Made by a program: the position numbers and the translations under genes. A DNA stretch of 64,000 bases. Origin: Proteobacteria bacterium ST_bin11. Lineage in GTDB: Bacteria; Pseudomonadota; Gammaproteobacteria; Methylococcales; Methylomonadaceae. Positions 1-8,579 of the stretch are shown piece by piece. How positions within the stretch are numbered: the first letter of the stretch is position 1; the number at the start of each line of letters is the position of its first letter. The stretch covers positions 1-64,000 of the forward strand of contig MSXO01000005.1 of NCBI GenBank assembly GCA_002083615.1. The letters run 5' to 3'. The notes under the pieces were generated by a model that saw only the letters and a program-made list of their open reading frames with translations, searched no databases and was not told where the DNA came from.

Positions 1-202
1 TTTCCGCGCCATCCTCGGTCACGAAAACCTCGCCGTGTTGAAACGGACTCATGGTGCCGGGATCGACGTTGATATAAGGATCGAGTTTAGTGAGAGTGAC
101 TTTCAGGCCGCGATCTTCCAAGATGGCTGCCAACGATGAAGCGGCTATCCCTTTTCCCAAGGATGAAACCACTCCGCCGGTGATGAATATGAATTTTGTC
201 AT
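1..202 (-). CDS. pyrG: CTP synthase, N-terminal part (runs off the window)
   Basis: CTP synthase converts UTP to CTP in the cytoplasm using ATP and glutamine. Only the first 67 codons are present. Read on the minus strand from an ATG at 202 they give MTKFIFITGGVVSSLGKG, followed by a segment with KLDPYINVDPGTMSPFQHGE, both hallmark sequences of the PyrG amidoligase domain, including its nucleotide-binding loop. The rest lies beyond base 1. It is the last minus-strand gene of the accA-tilS-pyrG neighbourhood common in gammaproteobacteria, here separated from tilS by a diguanylate cyclase and two small membrane proteins. Confidence 0.97.
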   Translation of the reverse strand, partial: MTKFIFITGGVVSSLGKGIAASSLAAILEDRGLKVTLTKLDPYINVDPGTMSPFQHGEVFVTEDGAE

Positions 203-330
203 GAAAATTTGGCGCCCTGATTAGCAATAGCAAGGGGGTCGAAAAGGCGCAAATTCTAACAGTTTTGCAGCGCTATTGCCTGTTTAATTGAGGTGGCGGG
301 CATCGATTGGCGCGCCATATCTTAAAAATA

Positions 331-1803
331 TCAACGACATTCGCTCGTGAACACTAACTGATTTTTGCCGCGCTGCTTAGCCATATACATCGCATCATCG
401 GCGCATTTAATCAACAATTCGGCTTCGGAATGATCCGACGGATACATGGCGATGCCAATACTCACCCCTATCTTCACGGTCTCGTTATGAATAAGAAATG
501 CCTGACCAATTGCTTTCAACACATTTTGCGCCACCTGCCTGGCCGCCAGTACCGAATGCAGCGACGTCAGAACAAACACGAACTCATCGCCACCCAAGCG
601 CGCAACCGTATCGACCTCGCGGCAACAATGCTCGAAACGTCTGGCTACCGCTTGTAGCAGCTCGTCACCGGCATCGTGTCCCATATCATCGTTAACATCC
701 TTAAAACCGTCCAAATCCAGAAATAGGACCGCCAAAAATGTCGAATCGCGCTTGGCGCGCAGCAAGTCTTGCCGCAATCGTTCCATCAGTAAGCCGCGAT
801 TGGGCAAACCGGTGAGCTGATCATGAAACGCCAGGTACATTAACCGCTTTTCCTTGCGCTCCTGCTCGCTGACATCTGTAATCGTGCACATAGTGATCTG
901 ATCGTTAAATTCGAACAGGGTTTGGGTGTTCATTTTCGCGACGAAGGTGGAATTATCGCGCCGCACCCCCAGCATTCGAGTATTGTCCGCGACAATCAAT
1001 TGGCCTAGCGACTTGCCGACCAATGCCTGCTCACTGTATCCGAACAACTGATTAGCAGTCTTATTGGCGGAACGCACACAGTCATCCTGGCCATACAGGA
1101 CGATACCGGTCTCAATGGAATCGATGATATTGCGCAAAGCCTGAACATTACCCTGGGATTGCTTAATTTGCGCCAGCAAGCGTTTGCAGACCAAGGCAAA
1201 ATTCAGCAAGGCCAGCAACAGCAAGCTGGTTTGCAAGCTACGCAAGTAAAATACTTCCTTGGTTGCGTTTAGCTCCAAGGCAGTGGTCAGATCGTTCATC
1301 AAACCCAACAATTGCGTGTTATGCATCAACAAAGTCGCTAATGCCGACTGCAAAGCCTCGACGCCAACCCCCGCCCCGCCAATCTCGACCGGTAACAAGC
1401 GCTTGTGGATCAGCGCCCAAAGCTGAGACGCCGAGCCAGCAATCAGTTGTGTGTTGGGCGCATCGGTAGCAAACAGATAAACCGGCTTGCCGTCACCACT
1501 AGTGGTAATGCCCCCGTACAAAAACCCGTTTAAAGTTTTGTTGAACAAACTTACGGCGTTCGCAAACTCGTTAAAAGCATTGTGTTTTTCCGCATCGGTT
1601 AGGGCAACGTGCAACATCAACAACGATTTAGTCATCCGTTGCGACAACATACGTTGGCGGCCCGACAAATTAATAGCCTCCGCGCTCTTTTCCAACTTCG
1701 CGGAAATCCAAAAATTAAGCCCAAGGGCTACCATATCGAAGACAATGAATAGGATCACCGGAATAAAAATCGCCCGAAGTTTGCCGCGCATTTTTTCGGT
1801 CAT
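331..1803 (-). CDS. Membrane diguanylate cyclase with PilJ/NarX-type sensor, PAS and GGDEF domains
   Basis: Predicted to make cyclic di-GMP from two GTP at the inner membrane. From the ATG at 1803 the protein is 490 aa. It has TM1 at about 10-30, then a periplasmic segment opening with NLSGRQRMLSQRM (about 45-57), the signature of type IV pili/NarX-like sensor domains. TM2 is at about 188-207, a PAS domain at about 225-315 and a GGDEF domain at about 325-485. The active-site motif ARLGGDEF is intact (GGDEF about 404-408), and an RxxD inhibitory site (REVD, about 395-398) sits five residues upstream, so product inhibition is expected. I preferred this start to an ATG at 1869 because that one overlaps the preceding small gene; the spacing to that gene is then 13 bp, suggesting one transcript. 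The ligand is unknown. Confidence 0.9.
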   Translation of the reverse strand: MTEKMRGKLRAIFIPVILFIVFDMVALGLNFWISAKLEKSAEAINLSGRQRMLSQRMTKSLLMLHVALTDAEKHNAFNEFANAVSLFNKTLNGFLYGGITTSGDGKPVYLFATDAPNTQLIAGSASQLWALIHKRLLPVEIGGAGVGVEALQSALATLLMHNTQLLGLMNDLTTALELNATKEVFYLRSLQTSLLLLALLNFALVCKRLLAQIKQSQGNVQALRNIIDSIETGIVLYGQDDCVRSANKTANQLFGYSEQALVGKSLGQLIVADNTRMLGVRRDNSTFVAKMNTQTLFEFNDQITMCTITDVSEQERKEKRLMYLAFHDQLTGLPNRGLLMERLRQDLLRAKRDSTFLAVLFLDLDGFKDVNDDMGHDAGDELLQAVARRFEHCCREVDTVARLGGDEFVFVLTSLHSVLAARQVAQNVLKAIGQAFLIHNETVKIGVSIGIAMYPSDHSEAELLIKCADDAMYMAKQRGKNQLVFTSECR

Positions 1804-1816
1804 ATCAGGGCACCGC

Positions 1817-2014
1817 TTAAAGAGTCTGGTCTTCGTTATTTGGTAACTTAGGCCATGAGCTAAAAGCAAACACCCAAATCATAATGATGTTAAGCACCGG
1901 CACTAACAAAACCATGATCCAGCGCCCGTCAAAACCGGCCTTTTCTATGATTCGATAACCCAGCCACAAGCAAAACAAGATGAACAACGGTAGCACGACT
2001 AAAAACAGCTCCAT
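1817..2014 (-). CDS. Small inner-membrane protein, tandem paralogue 1
   Basis: 65-aa protein with two predicted membrane helices (about 3-22 and 33-52) separated by a polar turn containing EKAGFDGRW. It ends in a WP-containing cytoplasmic tail. The pattern KAG-x4-W...PV...AF-x2-WP is shared with the gene just upstream (2017..2211), so the two look like products of a tandem duplication. The genes are 2 bp apart and lead into the diguanylate cyclase, so a shared transcript is likely. No function is recognised; small two-helix proteins next to signalling enzymes are sometimes partners or regulators, but that is speculation here. Confidence 0.75.
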   Translation of the reverse strand: MELFLVVLPLFILFCLWLGYRIIEKAGFDGRWIMVLLVPVLNIIMIWVFAFSSWPKLPNNEDQTL

Positions 2015-2016
2015 GA

Positions 2017-2211
2017 CTAACTCTCCTTTTTAGTGTTCGGCCAAGTTTGGAAAGCCAATTGTACGAACACCAACAATAATCCAAAGACCGGCAAAAACAC
2101 TAGTGCCGCCCACGCGGTATTCAGTCCGGCTTTTTTATAAATCAAGAACGCCGGAATCGCGACCACCATGCCTGCAATCATGGCTTGAAGCATCTCGGGA
2201 AACATCAGCAT
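2017..2211 (-). CDS. Small inner-membrane protein, tandem paralogue 2
   Basis: 64-aa protein with two predicted membrane helices (about 8-25 and 33-52). It contains YKKAGLNTAW between the helices and AFQTWP at the end, matching the layout of its downstream neighbour. A strong ribosome-binding site (AGGAGG) lies 4 nt before the first ATG at 2211; a second ATG two codons later is also possible. It begins 31 bp after the tilS stop. I do not recognise a named family beyond a generic two-helix small protein. Confidence 0.75.
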   Translation of the reverse strand: MLMFPEMLQAMIAGMVVAIPAFLIYKKAGLNTAWAALVFLPVFGLLLVFVQLAFQTWPNTKKES

Positions 2212-2242
2212 GACACCTCCTAACGGTTTTTTTTATTTATCA

Positions 2243-3571
2243 TTACATGGTTTCGGATACGCGCCAATCCAATTGATAACAACCTTCCACCGCGCTAAGC
2301 CAGGCCCAATCTGCGATCCATAAGCCAGCGACAGCCGCCAGAGAACCATCCAAATAAATCAATGGCCGAATATCTCTTTCCCAAGGCGGAATACCCGCCT
2401 CCTGGTAGAGTTTTTTTAGGCAGTGGTGACCGACTCGGCCAGGCAATTTAAGCTTTTCACCGCCCCGCCTAGGCTCGACCGTCACTACCGCATGCTGCCA
2501 CAAACCTTTTGATAGTCCGATCGACGCGGAATGTCTAAGCAAAACATAGCCATTACTTAAAGGTATTTGCTCCTGTCCTTGTCCCCATCGCTTTGCCTGA
2601 GTGTCTTTTCGCAGGCGTAGTTCGGGTATGCAGTACAATTTTTGCCGATATTTGCGGATTGAATGGCCTTGGATATAAATATTGGGCATAGCATCAAACC
2701 GCCCGCCGATCAGCTGATCGACTAGCGTTTGCAATACTGCCTGACTGGGTGGCTTAAGCCCCAATACCCCCAACCATTGCCGCAACAGACAATTCAGTTG
2801 CGTCATGGTGATATTTGATAAATCGGCGATGTTGAAGCTCCCATCTGCCGGATCAAAAGCCGTTGACAAGGCCTGCCCCGCCCAAGCCTCTATCATCTGT
2901 GCCGCATCGCCACAGAGCTGAGCCGAACGCGCAACCGTTTTATCCAGCGACGGCCAGCGCTGTTTTATCAGCGGAAGAATTTCGTTACGCAGGTAATTGC
3001 GGTCGAAATCGCTGCTTTGATTGCTGGGATCTTCCACCCATTGCAAACCGCGTGTTTGCGCATACCGCTGGATATCGACTTTGGCCACCGCCAATAGCGG
3101 TCGCAGCATTTTTCCTTTGCCAAAAGGACTGATAATCGACATGCCGGCCAAACCTGCCACACCGGCACCTCTGAACAACTGCAGCAGCAAGGTTTCCATT
3201 TGGTCTTCGCGATGCTGGGCTAGCAGCAAAAAATCATCGACCGCCAATAAGTCGCGCAACGCTCGATAACGCGCTGCGCGTGCTGCTGCTTCCGGACTTT
3301 CGCCAGCACGGGCCTTTGCATTCACTAGCAACAACTCAAAGCCCACCTGCCATTGCTCTGCCTGCCGGCGACAATGCGCCCCCCATCCGGCTGACTCAGC
3401 TTGCAAACCGTGATCGACATAAACAGCAACGATTTTGCCGGTAAGCGACGGCAAGCCAACGCATAAATCAAGCAGCACAGTGGAGTCCAATCCGCCGCTG
3501 TAGGCAACGAATACTTTCCGACACTCGGCAGGCAATAGGGGGGCAATAGTCTGCGAATTGAGATCTGGCAT
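2243..3571 (-). CDS. tilS: tRNA(Ile)-lysidine synthase
   Basis: TilS attaches lysine to C34 of the CAU-anticodon tRNA-Ile, changing its codon reading from AUG to AUA; it is essential in most bacteria. The 442-aa product has the PP-loop ATP pyrophosphatase motif SGGLDS at about 25-30, the N-type ATPase core, a linker domain and a C-terminal TilS domain (PGRVGHHCLKKLYQEAGIPP region), the usual length for the family. It lies 66 bp downstream of accA on the same strand, with a terminator-like hairpin between them that may separate or attenuate transcription. Confidence 0.96.
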   Translation of the reverse strand: MPDLNSQTIAPLLPAECRKVFVAYSGGLDSTVLLDLCVGLPSLTGKIVAVYVDHGLQAESAGWGAHCRRQAEQWQVGFELLLVNAKARAGESPEAAARAARYRALRDLLAVDDFLLLAQHREDQMETLLLQLFRGAGVAGLAGMSIISPFGKGKMLRPLLAVAKVDIQRYAQTRGLQWVEDPSNQSSDFDRNYLRNEILPLIKQRWPSLDKTVARSAQLCGDAAQMIEAWAGQALSTAFDPADGSFNIADLSNITMTQLNCLLRQWLGVLGLKPPSQAVLQTLVDQLIGGRFDAMPNIYIQGHSIRKYRQKLYCIPELRLRKDTQAKRWGQGQEQIPLSNGYVLLRHSASIGLSKGLWQHAVVTVEPRRGGEKLKLPGRVGHHCLKKLYQEAGIPPWERDIRPLIYLDGSLAAVAGLWIADWAWLSAVEGCYQLDWRVSETM

Positions 3572-3582
3572 GGCGTAAATAC

Positions 3583-3606
3583 AAAAAAGGCCGATTTGAC
3601 TCGGCC
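3583..3606 (-). terminator. Rho-independent terminator after accA
   Basis: Perfect inverted repeat GGCCGA/TCGGCC with a 6-nt loop. On the minus strand it is followed by a T-run (complement of the A-run at 3583-3588). It lies between the accA stop (3638) and the tilS start (3571), so it would end or attenuate accA transcription before tilS. Confidence 0.75.
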
Positions 3607-3637
3607 CTTAACTGAACGACTAAATTAACAGACTGCT

Positions 3638-4612
3638 TTACTTGACCGGCTCTTCAATATACGAACCAAAACGCATAATACGTTGATAGCGCCTTTCCAG
3701 CAGCAAATCCATAGTGCTAGCTTGTTGATTGAGATCATTAAGGTGCCTGACCAACGCGTCTTGCAGATTTGCAGCAATCTTTTCGAAATTGCGATGACCG
3801 CCACCCACTGGCTCGCGGATCACTTCATCCAGAAAACCTTGTTCGCGGACGCGATCCGAAGTGATACCCATCGCTTCTGCGGCTAACTGGGCCTTATCGG
3901 CGCTTTTCCAAAGAATTGAGGCGCAGCCTTCCGGCGAAATGACCGCATAGGTACTGTATTCCAGCATCAATAAACGATCACCGACACCGATAGCCAAAGC
4001 CCCACCGGAGCCGCCTTCACCAATCACGGTGCAAATTATCGGGGTACGTAATTTTGACATTTCAAACAAGTTGCGGGCAATCGCCTCGCTTTGACCACGC
4101 TCTTCCGCACCAATGCCCGGATAGGCCCCCGGAGTATCGATCAGACAGATAATAGGTAGCTTGAATCGTTCGGCCAATTTCATCACCCGCAGGGCCTTTC
4201 GATAACCTTCCGGACGCGGCATACCAAAATTGCGATAAATCTTTTCTTTAGTGTCTCGGCCCTTTTGATGCCCAATCACTACGACCGGCTGCCCTAACAA
4301 GCGCGCCATTCCACAGACGATGGCTGGGTCGTCGGCATAGGAGCGGTCACCGTGTAACTCGTGAAACTCGGTAAAAATCAGATCGATATAATCCAAAGTG
4401 TAAGGTCGACCGGGATGCCGCGACAGTTGCGAAATTTGCCAATCCGACAGGTCTGCAAAAATACTTTCAGTCAAACTTTCGCATTTCTGCTCGAGCTGTT
4501 TCAAGGTTTCGGAAATATCAAAATTATTGTCCAGTTCTACCTTACGCAACTCTTCTATCTTGGCTTGCAGTTCGGCGATGGGCTGTTCGAAATCTAAGAA
4601 TTTTAAATCCAT
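3638..4612 (-). CDS. accA: Acetyl-CoA carboxylase carboxyltransferase subunit alpha
   Basis: AccA with AccD forms the carboxyltransferase that moves CO2 from carboxybiotin to acetyl-CoA, giving malonyl-CoA for fatty acid synthesis. The 324-aa product is full length. It has the N-terminal helical segment (MDLKFLDFEQPIAEL), then the crotonase-fold core with GDRSYADDPAIVCG, IGHQKGRDTKEK, DTPGAYPG and GEGGSGGALAIGVGD, all conserved in the family. It is the first gene of a minus-strand block and diverges from rarA, with 88 bp between the two start codons. Confidence 0.97.
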   Translation of the reverse strand: MDLKFLDFEQPIAELQAKIEELRKVELDNNFDISETLKQLEQKCESLTESIFADLSDWQISQLSRHPGRPYTLDYIDLIFTEFHELHGDRSYADDPAIVCGMARLLGQPVVVIGHQKGRDTKEKIYRNFGMPRPEGYRKALRVMKLAERFKLPIICLIDTPGAYPGIGAEERGQSEAIARNLFEMSKLRTPIICTVIGEGGSGGALAIGVGDRLLMLEYSTYAVISPEGCASILWKSADKAQLAAEAMGITSDRVREQGFLDEVIREPVGGGHRNFEKIAANLQDALVRHLNDLNQQASTMDLLLERRYQRIMRFGSYIEEPVK

Positions 4613-4700
4613 GTCAATCCGGCATCAGAATCAATAAAATGGCCAGCAATTCTAATGAAAAATGCCGCCATTGCCTATTTGTTTTACCGAGCCTGACTAA

Positions 4701-6011
4701 ATGAACAACACCGCCGCCTTTGAGACCAACCCTTTCGCGCCATTAGCCGCCAGAATGCGACCGACTACACTGGACCACTTTATCGGACAGCAGCACCTGC
4801 TTGGCACTGGCAAATCGCTGCGGGTGGCTATTGAACACGGCGCGCCGCACTCGCTGGTGTTTTGGGGGCCGCCTGGAGTGGGTAAAACCACTTTAGCCAA
4901 AATCATCGCCTCCAGCGCGCAATGCCACTTCATCGAATTATCGGCGGTAATGGCCGGTGTGAAGGAAATTAGAGCGGCGGTAACCGAGGCGGAAGACGTC
5001 AAACAAAACCGCAATCTGAACACTGTGGTGTTTATCGACGAGATTCACCGCTTTTCCAAAAGCCAACAGGACTCATTGTTGGCACCTATCGAAAACGGCA
5101 CGATTATTTTATTCGGTGCCACCACCGAAAACCCTTCATTTGAATTGAATAACGCTCTATTGTCACGACTGCGCGTCTACGTGATGCGCAGTATCGAAAT
5201 CGAGGAGCTGCAGGCCTTGCTTGAAAATGCTTTGACCGACAAAGAACGGGGTCTGGGTAGCCGCAATTTACAGATTGAAGCGGATGTCATGACGATGATC
5301 GCCAAAGCCGCCGACGGCGACGCTCGCCGCTGTCTAAACATCCTGCAAATTGCCGCCGATTTGGCGGAAAACATTGACGGCCAGGAAACTGTCGACAGAG
5401 AGATATTGGACGAAGTGCTGTTGGGTCATGCCAATCGCTTTGATAAGGGCGGCGACATTTTTTACGACCAGATTTCCGCGTTACATAAATCTGTACGTGG
5501 AACTGACCCAGATGCCGCATTGTACTGGTTTGCCAGAATGCTCGAGGGCGGCTGCGATCCACTTTATATCGCTCGCCGAGTGATTCGAATGGCGTCCGAA
5601 GACATCGGCAACGCCGACCCAAGAGGCCTGGAATTAGCATTAAACGCTACTAACGCTTACGAGCGTCTAGGCAGTCCAGAAGGCGAACTGTCGCTGGCGC
5701 AAGCCATCGTTTATTTAGCCTGCGCACCGAAAAGCAATGCGGTTTACGTGGCCTACAAAGCAGCAATGGCGGACGCCCGTAACAGCGGTTCTCTAGAAGT
5801 ACCTATCCATTTACGCAATGCACCTACCAAATTGATGAAGGAACTGGGACATGGAGCGGAATATCGCTACGCCCATGACGAGAAAAATGCTTATGCCGCC
5901 GGCGAAAACTATTTCCCGCAATCGTTAAAATCGCGACAGTATTATTTTCCGGCGGAACGTGGCTTGGAAATAAAAATAAAAGAGAAGTTGGATTTTTTGC
6001 GTAAATTGTAA
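4701..6011 (+). CDS. rarA: Replication-associated recombination protein A (AAA+ ATPase)
   Basis: RarA (MgsA) is an AAA+ clamp-loader-like ATPase acting at stalled replication forks. The 436-aa protein has Walker A GPPGVGKTT (about 56-64), Walker B FIDEIHRF with D113/E114, sensor 1 GATTENPSFE, an arginine-finger region SRLRV, and the C-terminal tetramerisation domain (RNAPTKLMKELGHGAEYRYAHD). It is full length and stands alone on the plus strand. No clear terminator follows. Confidence 0.95.
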   Translation: MNNTAAFETNPFAPLAARMRPTTLDHFIGQQHLLGTGKSLRVAIEHGAPHSLVFWGPPGVGKTTLAKIIASSAQCHFIELSAVMAGVKEIRAAVTEAEDVKQNRNLNTVVFIDEIHRFSKSQQDSLLAPIENGTIILFGATTENPSFELNNALLSRLRVYVMRSIEIEELQALLENALTDKERGLGSRNLQIEADVMTMIAKAADGDARRCLNILQIAADLAENIDGQETVDREILDEVLLGHANRFDKGGDIFYDQISALHKSVRGTDPDAALYWFARMLEGGCDPLYIARRVIRMASEDIGNADPRGLELALNATNAYERLGSPEGELSLAQAIVYLACAPKSNAVYVAYKAAMADARNSGSLEVPIHLRNAPTKLMKELGHGAEYRYAHDEKNAYAAGENYFPQSLKSRQYYFPAERGLEIKIKEKLDFLRKL

Positions 6012-6143
6012 AAATTCAAACTCGATCCAAATTTGGGGATTACGACAAGGTTAACTAAAGCGATAGAAATTTAACCATTTGGCTGCAGCTTGAATAGATG
6101 AATAGCGATACAGCTAATTTCAGCTATTCCTTTATTATCGGGC

Positions 6144-6178
6144 AAAAAAAACTCCCATAACCTAAAAAGCTACGGGAG
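6144..6178 (-). terminator. Probable terminator of the 53-aa membrane protein gene
   Basis: Imperfect hairpin (CTCCC...GGGAG with additional TA pairs) whose minus-strand end is followed by a run of seven or eight T (complement of A at 6144-6151). It lies 62 bp past the stop of the small minus-strand gene at 6241 and could also serve the plus-strand rarA transcript weakly. Confidence 0.5.
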
Positions 6179-6240
6179 CATGGAAACAAACGAATCATGT
6201 AAAATATCGTTTGTAAGCCTCAGCAAACAGGAAAAAGCTT

Positions 6241-6402
6241 TCAACTCTTAACTAATTGCGCACGATTGTTTAATAAAATCGTACTCCATACCGCCGCCAC
6301 GCCGAACATCATTGTTGATAATATAAATTGCCCTGAAACAAAAGCGACTATACCTAAAAAAGATACAGAACCGATAAATATGTCTTTTTTTAATTCGTTC
6401 AT
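6241..6402 (-). CDS. Small membrane protein, 53 aa
   Basis: Short minus-strand gene read from an ATG at 6402 with an AGGTGG ribosome-binding site about 6 nt upstream. The product starts MNELKKDIFIGSVSFLGIV and has two hydrophobic segments (about 8-24 and 27-44), with a polar end NNRAQLVKS. A terminator-like hairpin follows it. No family is recognised. Good ribosome-binding site, charge bias (positive ends, hydrophobic middle) and its own terminator argue that it is real. Confidence 0.5.
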   Translation of the reverse strand: MNELKKDIFIGSVSFLGIVAFVSGQFILSTMMFGVAAVWSTILLNNRAQLVKS

Positions 6403-6728
6403 TTACGCCACCTAATATAAAAAATAATAATTAATTTGTTACTAATGCTTTTAAATCATCCCAGAATTTTTTCAAAGCCCTGTTCGAAAACGTGGCTTAA
6501 GTAAAACCCAAAATACCATCATCCGCCACCAGAAATAGATAAATTTTGAATAGCGATCGCATTATTTAACTTTAAATATTATTGATATCCGCTGTAAGGC
6601 GGATTAAATCTAGAGTTTTCTTACCCGTGTGTAGCGCGTTTTTTAACTTAAAGTCGAATATGTGAGTTTATTCACAATCGAATACTTATGCATTGTCTAC
6701 CCGCTTAGCAGTAGCCAAGCGATGCAAG

Positions 6729-6756
6729 TTGAACCAGATCGGGTCCAGCTTATAAT
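6729..6756 (+). promoter_or_regulatory. Sigma70 promoter for the DUF2959 lipoprotein
   Basis: TTGAAC at 6729-6734 and a perfect TATAAT at 6751-6756, 16 bp apart, place a start site near 6763. That is about 19 nt before the ATG at 6782 and just ahead of its AAGGAG ribosome-binding site. This supports 6782 rather than an upstream start. Confidence 0.65.
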
Positions 6757-6781
6757 GCACCCACTAACCCAAGGAGCTTTT

Positions 6782-7429
6782 ATGAAATTCGGTTCGCGTT
6801 TTATGTTGTTTTTGTTGATGTTTGGCTTGGCCGCCTGTTCAAGCGCGTACTACAGCGGCCTGGAGAAAATCGGCATACCCAAACGCGAAGTGATGGTGCA
6901 TCGTGTGGAAAAAGCCCGCGACACCCAAGAGGAAACCAAGCAACAATTCAAGTCGGCGCTTGAACAATTCACGGTCATGACCAATTTTAAAGGCGGCGAT
7001 TTGGAAGCCACCTACAACAAACTGAACGGTGAATATGAAGGCAGCGTAAAAAAAGCGGAGGAAGTCAAGAAACGCATTGCCGATATAGAAGACGTGTCCA
7101 GCGCCCTATTCAGCGAATGGGAAACCGAACTTGGCCAATACAGCAACGCTTCGCTAAGACGGAATAGTCAGCAAAAGTTGGCGACCACTAAAGCCCACTA
7201 TCAACAATTGATTGCGGCAATGCGCAAAGCCGAAACCAAAATCGAGCCGGTTCTCAGCGTATTCCGCGACCAGGTGCTCTACCTGAAACACAACCTGAAT
7301 GCTCAAGCGATCGCATCGTTAAAGGGCCAGTTGGACTCGGTTAAATCCGATGTATCGGCTTTGGTGGTGGAAATGGAAAAATCGATCAACGAAGCAGACG
7401 CTTTTATAAAGACCATGGAAAAGCAATAG
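6782..7429 (+). CDS. DUF2959 family lipoprotein
   Basis: 215-aa predicted lipoprotein. The N-terminus is a signal peptide with lipobox LAAC (Cys at about 19), so it should be anchored to a membrane from the periplasmic side. The rest is almost entirely helical and charged (YYSGLEKIGIPKREVMVHRVEKARDTQEETKQQFKSAL in its conserved part, coiled-coil predicted), as in the DUF2959 family of gammaproteobacteria, whose function is unknown. The start is fixed by AAGGAG 5 nt upstream and a promoter that would leave an upstream ATG outside the transcript. Convergent with the nif-type operon. Confidence 0.88.
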   Translation: MKFGSRFMLFLLMFGLAACSSAYYSGLEKIGIPKREVMVHRVEKARDTQEETKQQFKSALEQFTVMTNFKGGDLEATYNKLNGEYEGSVKKAEEVKKRIADIEDVSSALFSEWETELGQYSNASLRRNSQQKLATTKAHYQQLIAAMRKAETKIEPVLSVFRDQVLYLKHNLNAQAIASLKGQLDSVKSDVSALVVEMEKSINEADAFIKTMEKQ

Positions 7430-7476
7430 GTCTTAACTGTTCTGTTCGAATCGGGACTGCTGTCGACACGAAAACC

Positions 7477-7498
7477 TACCCTCTCAACGGAGAGGGTA
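7477..7498. terminator. Perfect 9-bp hairpin between convergent genes
   Basis: TACCCTCTC/GAGAGGGTA with a 4-nt loop, between two convergent genes. It lacks a long T-run on either strand. A similar CCCTCTCC/GGAGAGGG hairpin sits at 61860-61879, so this may be a dispersed REP-like repeat used as a transcription barrier rather than a classical terminator. Confidence 0.5.
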
Positions 7499-7516
7499 AT
7501 ACGACAGTTTAGGGAC

Positions 7517-8224
7517 TTATTCCTGATGAGCAAAGCGCTTACGCTCCTCGGCACTCTTGCCAAGGGCTTTAGCCATCCACGGCGGCGCAGCATCAAATAC
7601 TTTCTGAAATTCGGTGAGTTTCTCCACCGCATCTATCACATCAGCTTCCTTGATCGGATAGATGTCCGCACGAATCACTTTCGCTGCTGCGGGTCCACCA
7701 ATGGATTGCACGAACAGCACATGGCAATCCTTGATCATATTGGCGCGAAACAGGTTTCTGTCGTCAGCACTATCCGCTTCCAGAGTAGAGCGAATATCGA
7801 TTAGACGGATATCGCTTTTGGACAACTGATAGACCAAAAATCGAATGCAAGAACCGAAATGCCCATTTAAGAGCTGGCCGCTATTTGAGGCAATCGCCAC
7901 CCGAATCGATTCTGGAATATCGCCGTCTTTGTAAGGCATGATTTCCGGCAAACCTTCGTCTTCCTCTTCCTCGCCCCACAAGTAACGTACCGCCAGCTTG
8001 ATATTTTCCAGACCGATGCCAATATCTTCGCCGTCTTCCTCGCCATCCAGACTGCCGATGCCAGTCTTCAGGTTGGTGACGGTAATCGATTTCAGTTTTT
8101 CGTCATCCAAGGGCGAACCGACTTTTTCGAGCAATACACCGATCAGCTTCGGCACATCCACTCCCGGCAAAATCCGCGAAGCCAACGCGATACGCAATGC
8201 CAGATCTCGTGATAATTGTTCCAT
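7517..8224 (-). CDS. nafY: NafY/NifX-type FeMo-cofactor-binding protein
   Basis: 235-aa protein of the dinitrogenase iron-molybdenum cofactor family. The N-terminal 85 residues resemble the helical domain of NafY, and a C-terminal NifX/NifY-like domain starts at about 106 (SIRVAIASNSG). It contains the NGHFGSCIRF motif with His-122. As I recall, the equivalent His-121 of Azotobacter NafY is implicated in FeMo-cofactor binding. Such proteins carry or hold FeMo-co or its precursors during nitrogenase assembly. The ATG at 8224 was chosen over an upstream one because the longer form would overlap the rhodanese gene. Last gene of the operon starting at 9155, 10 bp after the rhodanese. A plain NifX assignment is the alternative. 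Confidence 0.85.
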   Translation of the reverse strand: MEQLSRDLALRIALASRILPGVDVPKLIGVLLEKVGSPLDDEKLKSITVTNLKTGIGSLDGEEDGEDIGIGLENIKLAVRYLWGEEEEDEGLPEIMPYKDGDIPESIRVAIASNSGQLLNGHFGSCIRFLVYQLSKSDIRLIDIRSTLEADSADDRNLFRANMIKDCHVLFVQSIGGPAAAKVIRADIYPIKEADVIDAVEKLTEFQKVFDAAPPWMAKALGKSAEERKRFAHQE

Positions 8225-8234
8225 AGCGTCACCT

Positions 8235-8543
8235 TTATAGTTTGTGCTGTTCTTTCCAGCCGGCATAACCGCCGGCAATGCTGTAGACATTTTTAAAGCC
8301 AAAATCACCAAACATCTCCGCCAGATGTTCACTGGCATGGCCGTAATAGCAATAAATCAGCAAGGGCTTGACCTTGTCGGCTTTCTTCAGCAGCGAATCG
8401 CGCAATTGCTCGTGGACATGCATAGCGTTTTCGATATGCCCCGCGCGGTAATCTTTAAGCTCGCGACAGTCCAGAATCATCGGTTGCTGCTCCGCGATCA
8501 ATTGTTCTGAATCGGCTGTGGAGATAGTTTTGAAATTTTTCAT
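8235..8543 (-). CDS. Single-domain rhodanese (nif-associated, RhdN-like)
   Basis: 102-aa single-domain sulfurtransferase. The conserved LDCRELKDYRAGHIENAMHV region is present and the active-site Cys is C65 in the loop CYYGHAS, so persulfide chemistry should work. It moves sulfane sulfur in the cytoplasm. In Azotobacter a rhodanese (rhdN) lies in the nifB-fdxN-nifO-nifQ cluster and supplies sulfur for cofactor maturation. Placement here between a NafY-like gene and a NifA/sigma54-type promoter suggests the same, by inference. The gaps are 10 and 36 bp, so it is in one operon with its neighbours. GlpE-like general function is the alternative. Confidence 0.85.
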   Translation of the reverse strand: MKNFKTISTADSEQLIAEQQPMILDCRELKDYRAGHIENAMHVHEQLRDSLLKKADKVKPLLIYCYYGHASEHLAEMFGDFGFKNVYSIAGGYAGWKEQHKL

Positions 8544-8579
8544 AGCACTAGCATCCTCGCAAGGCGCAAGACGCAGAAC

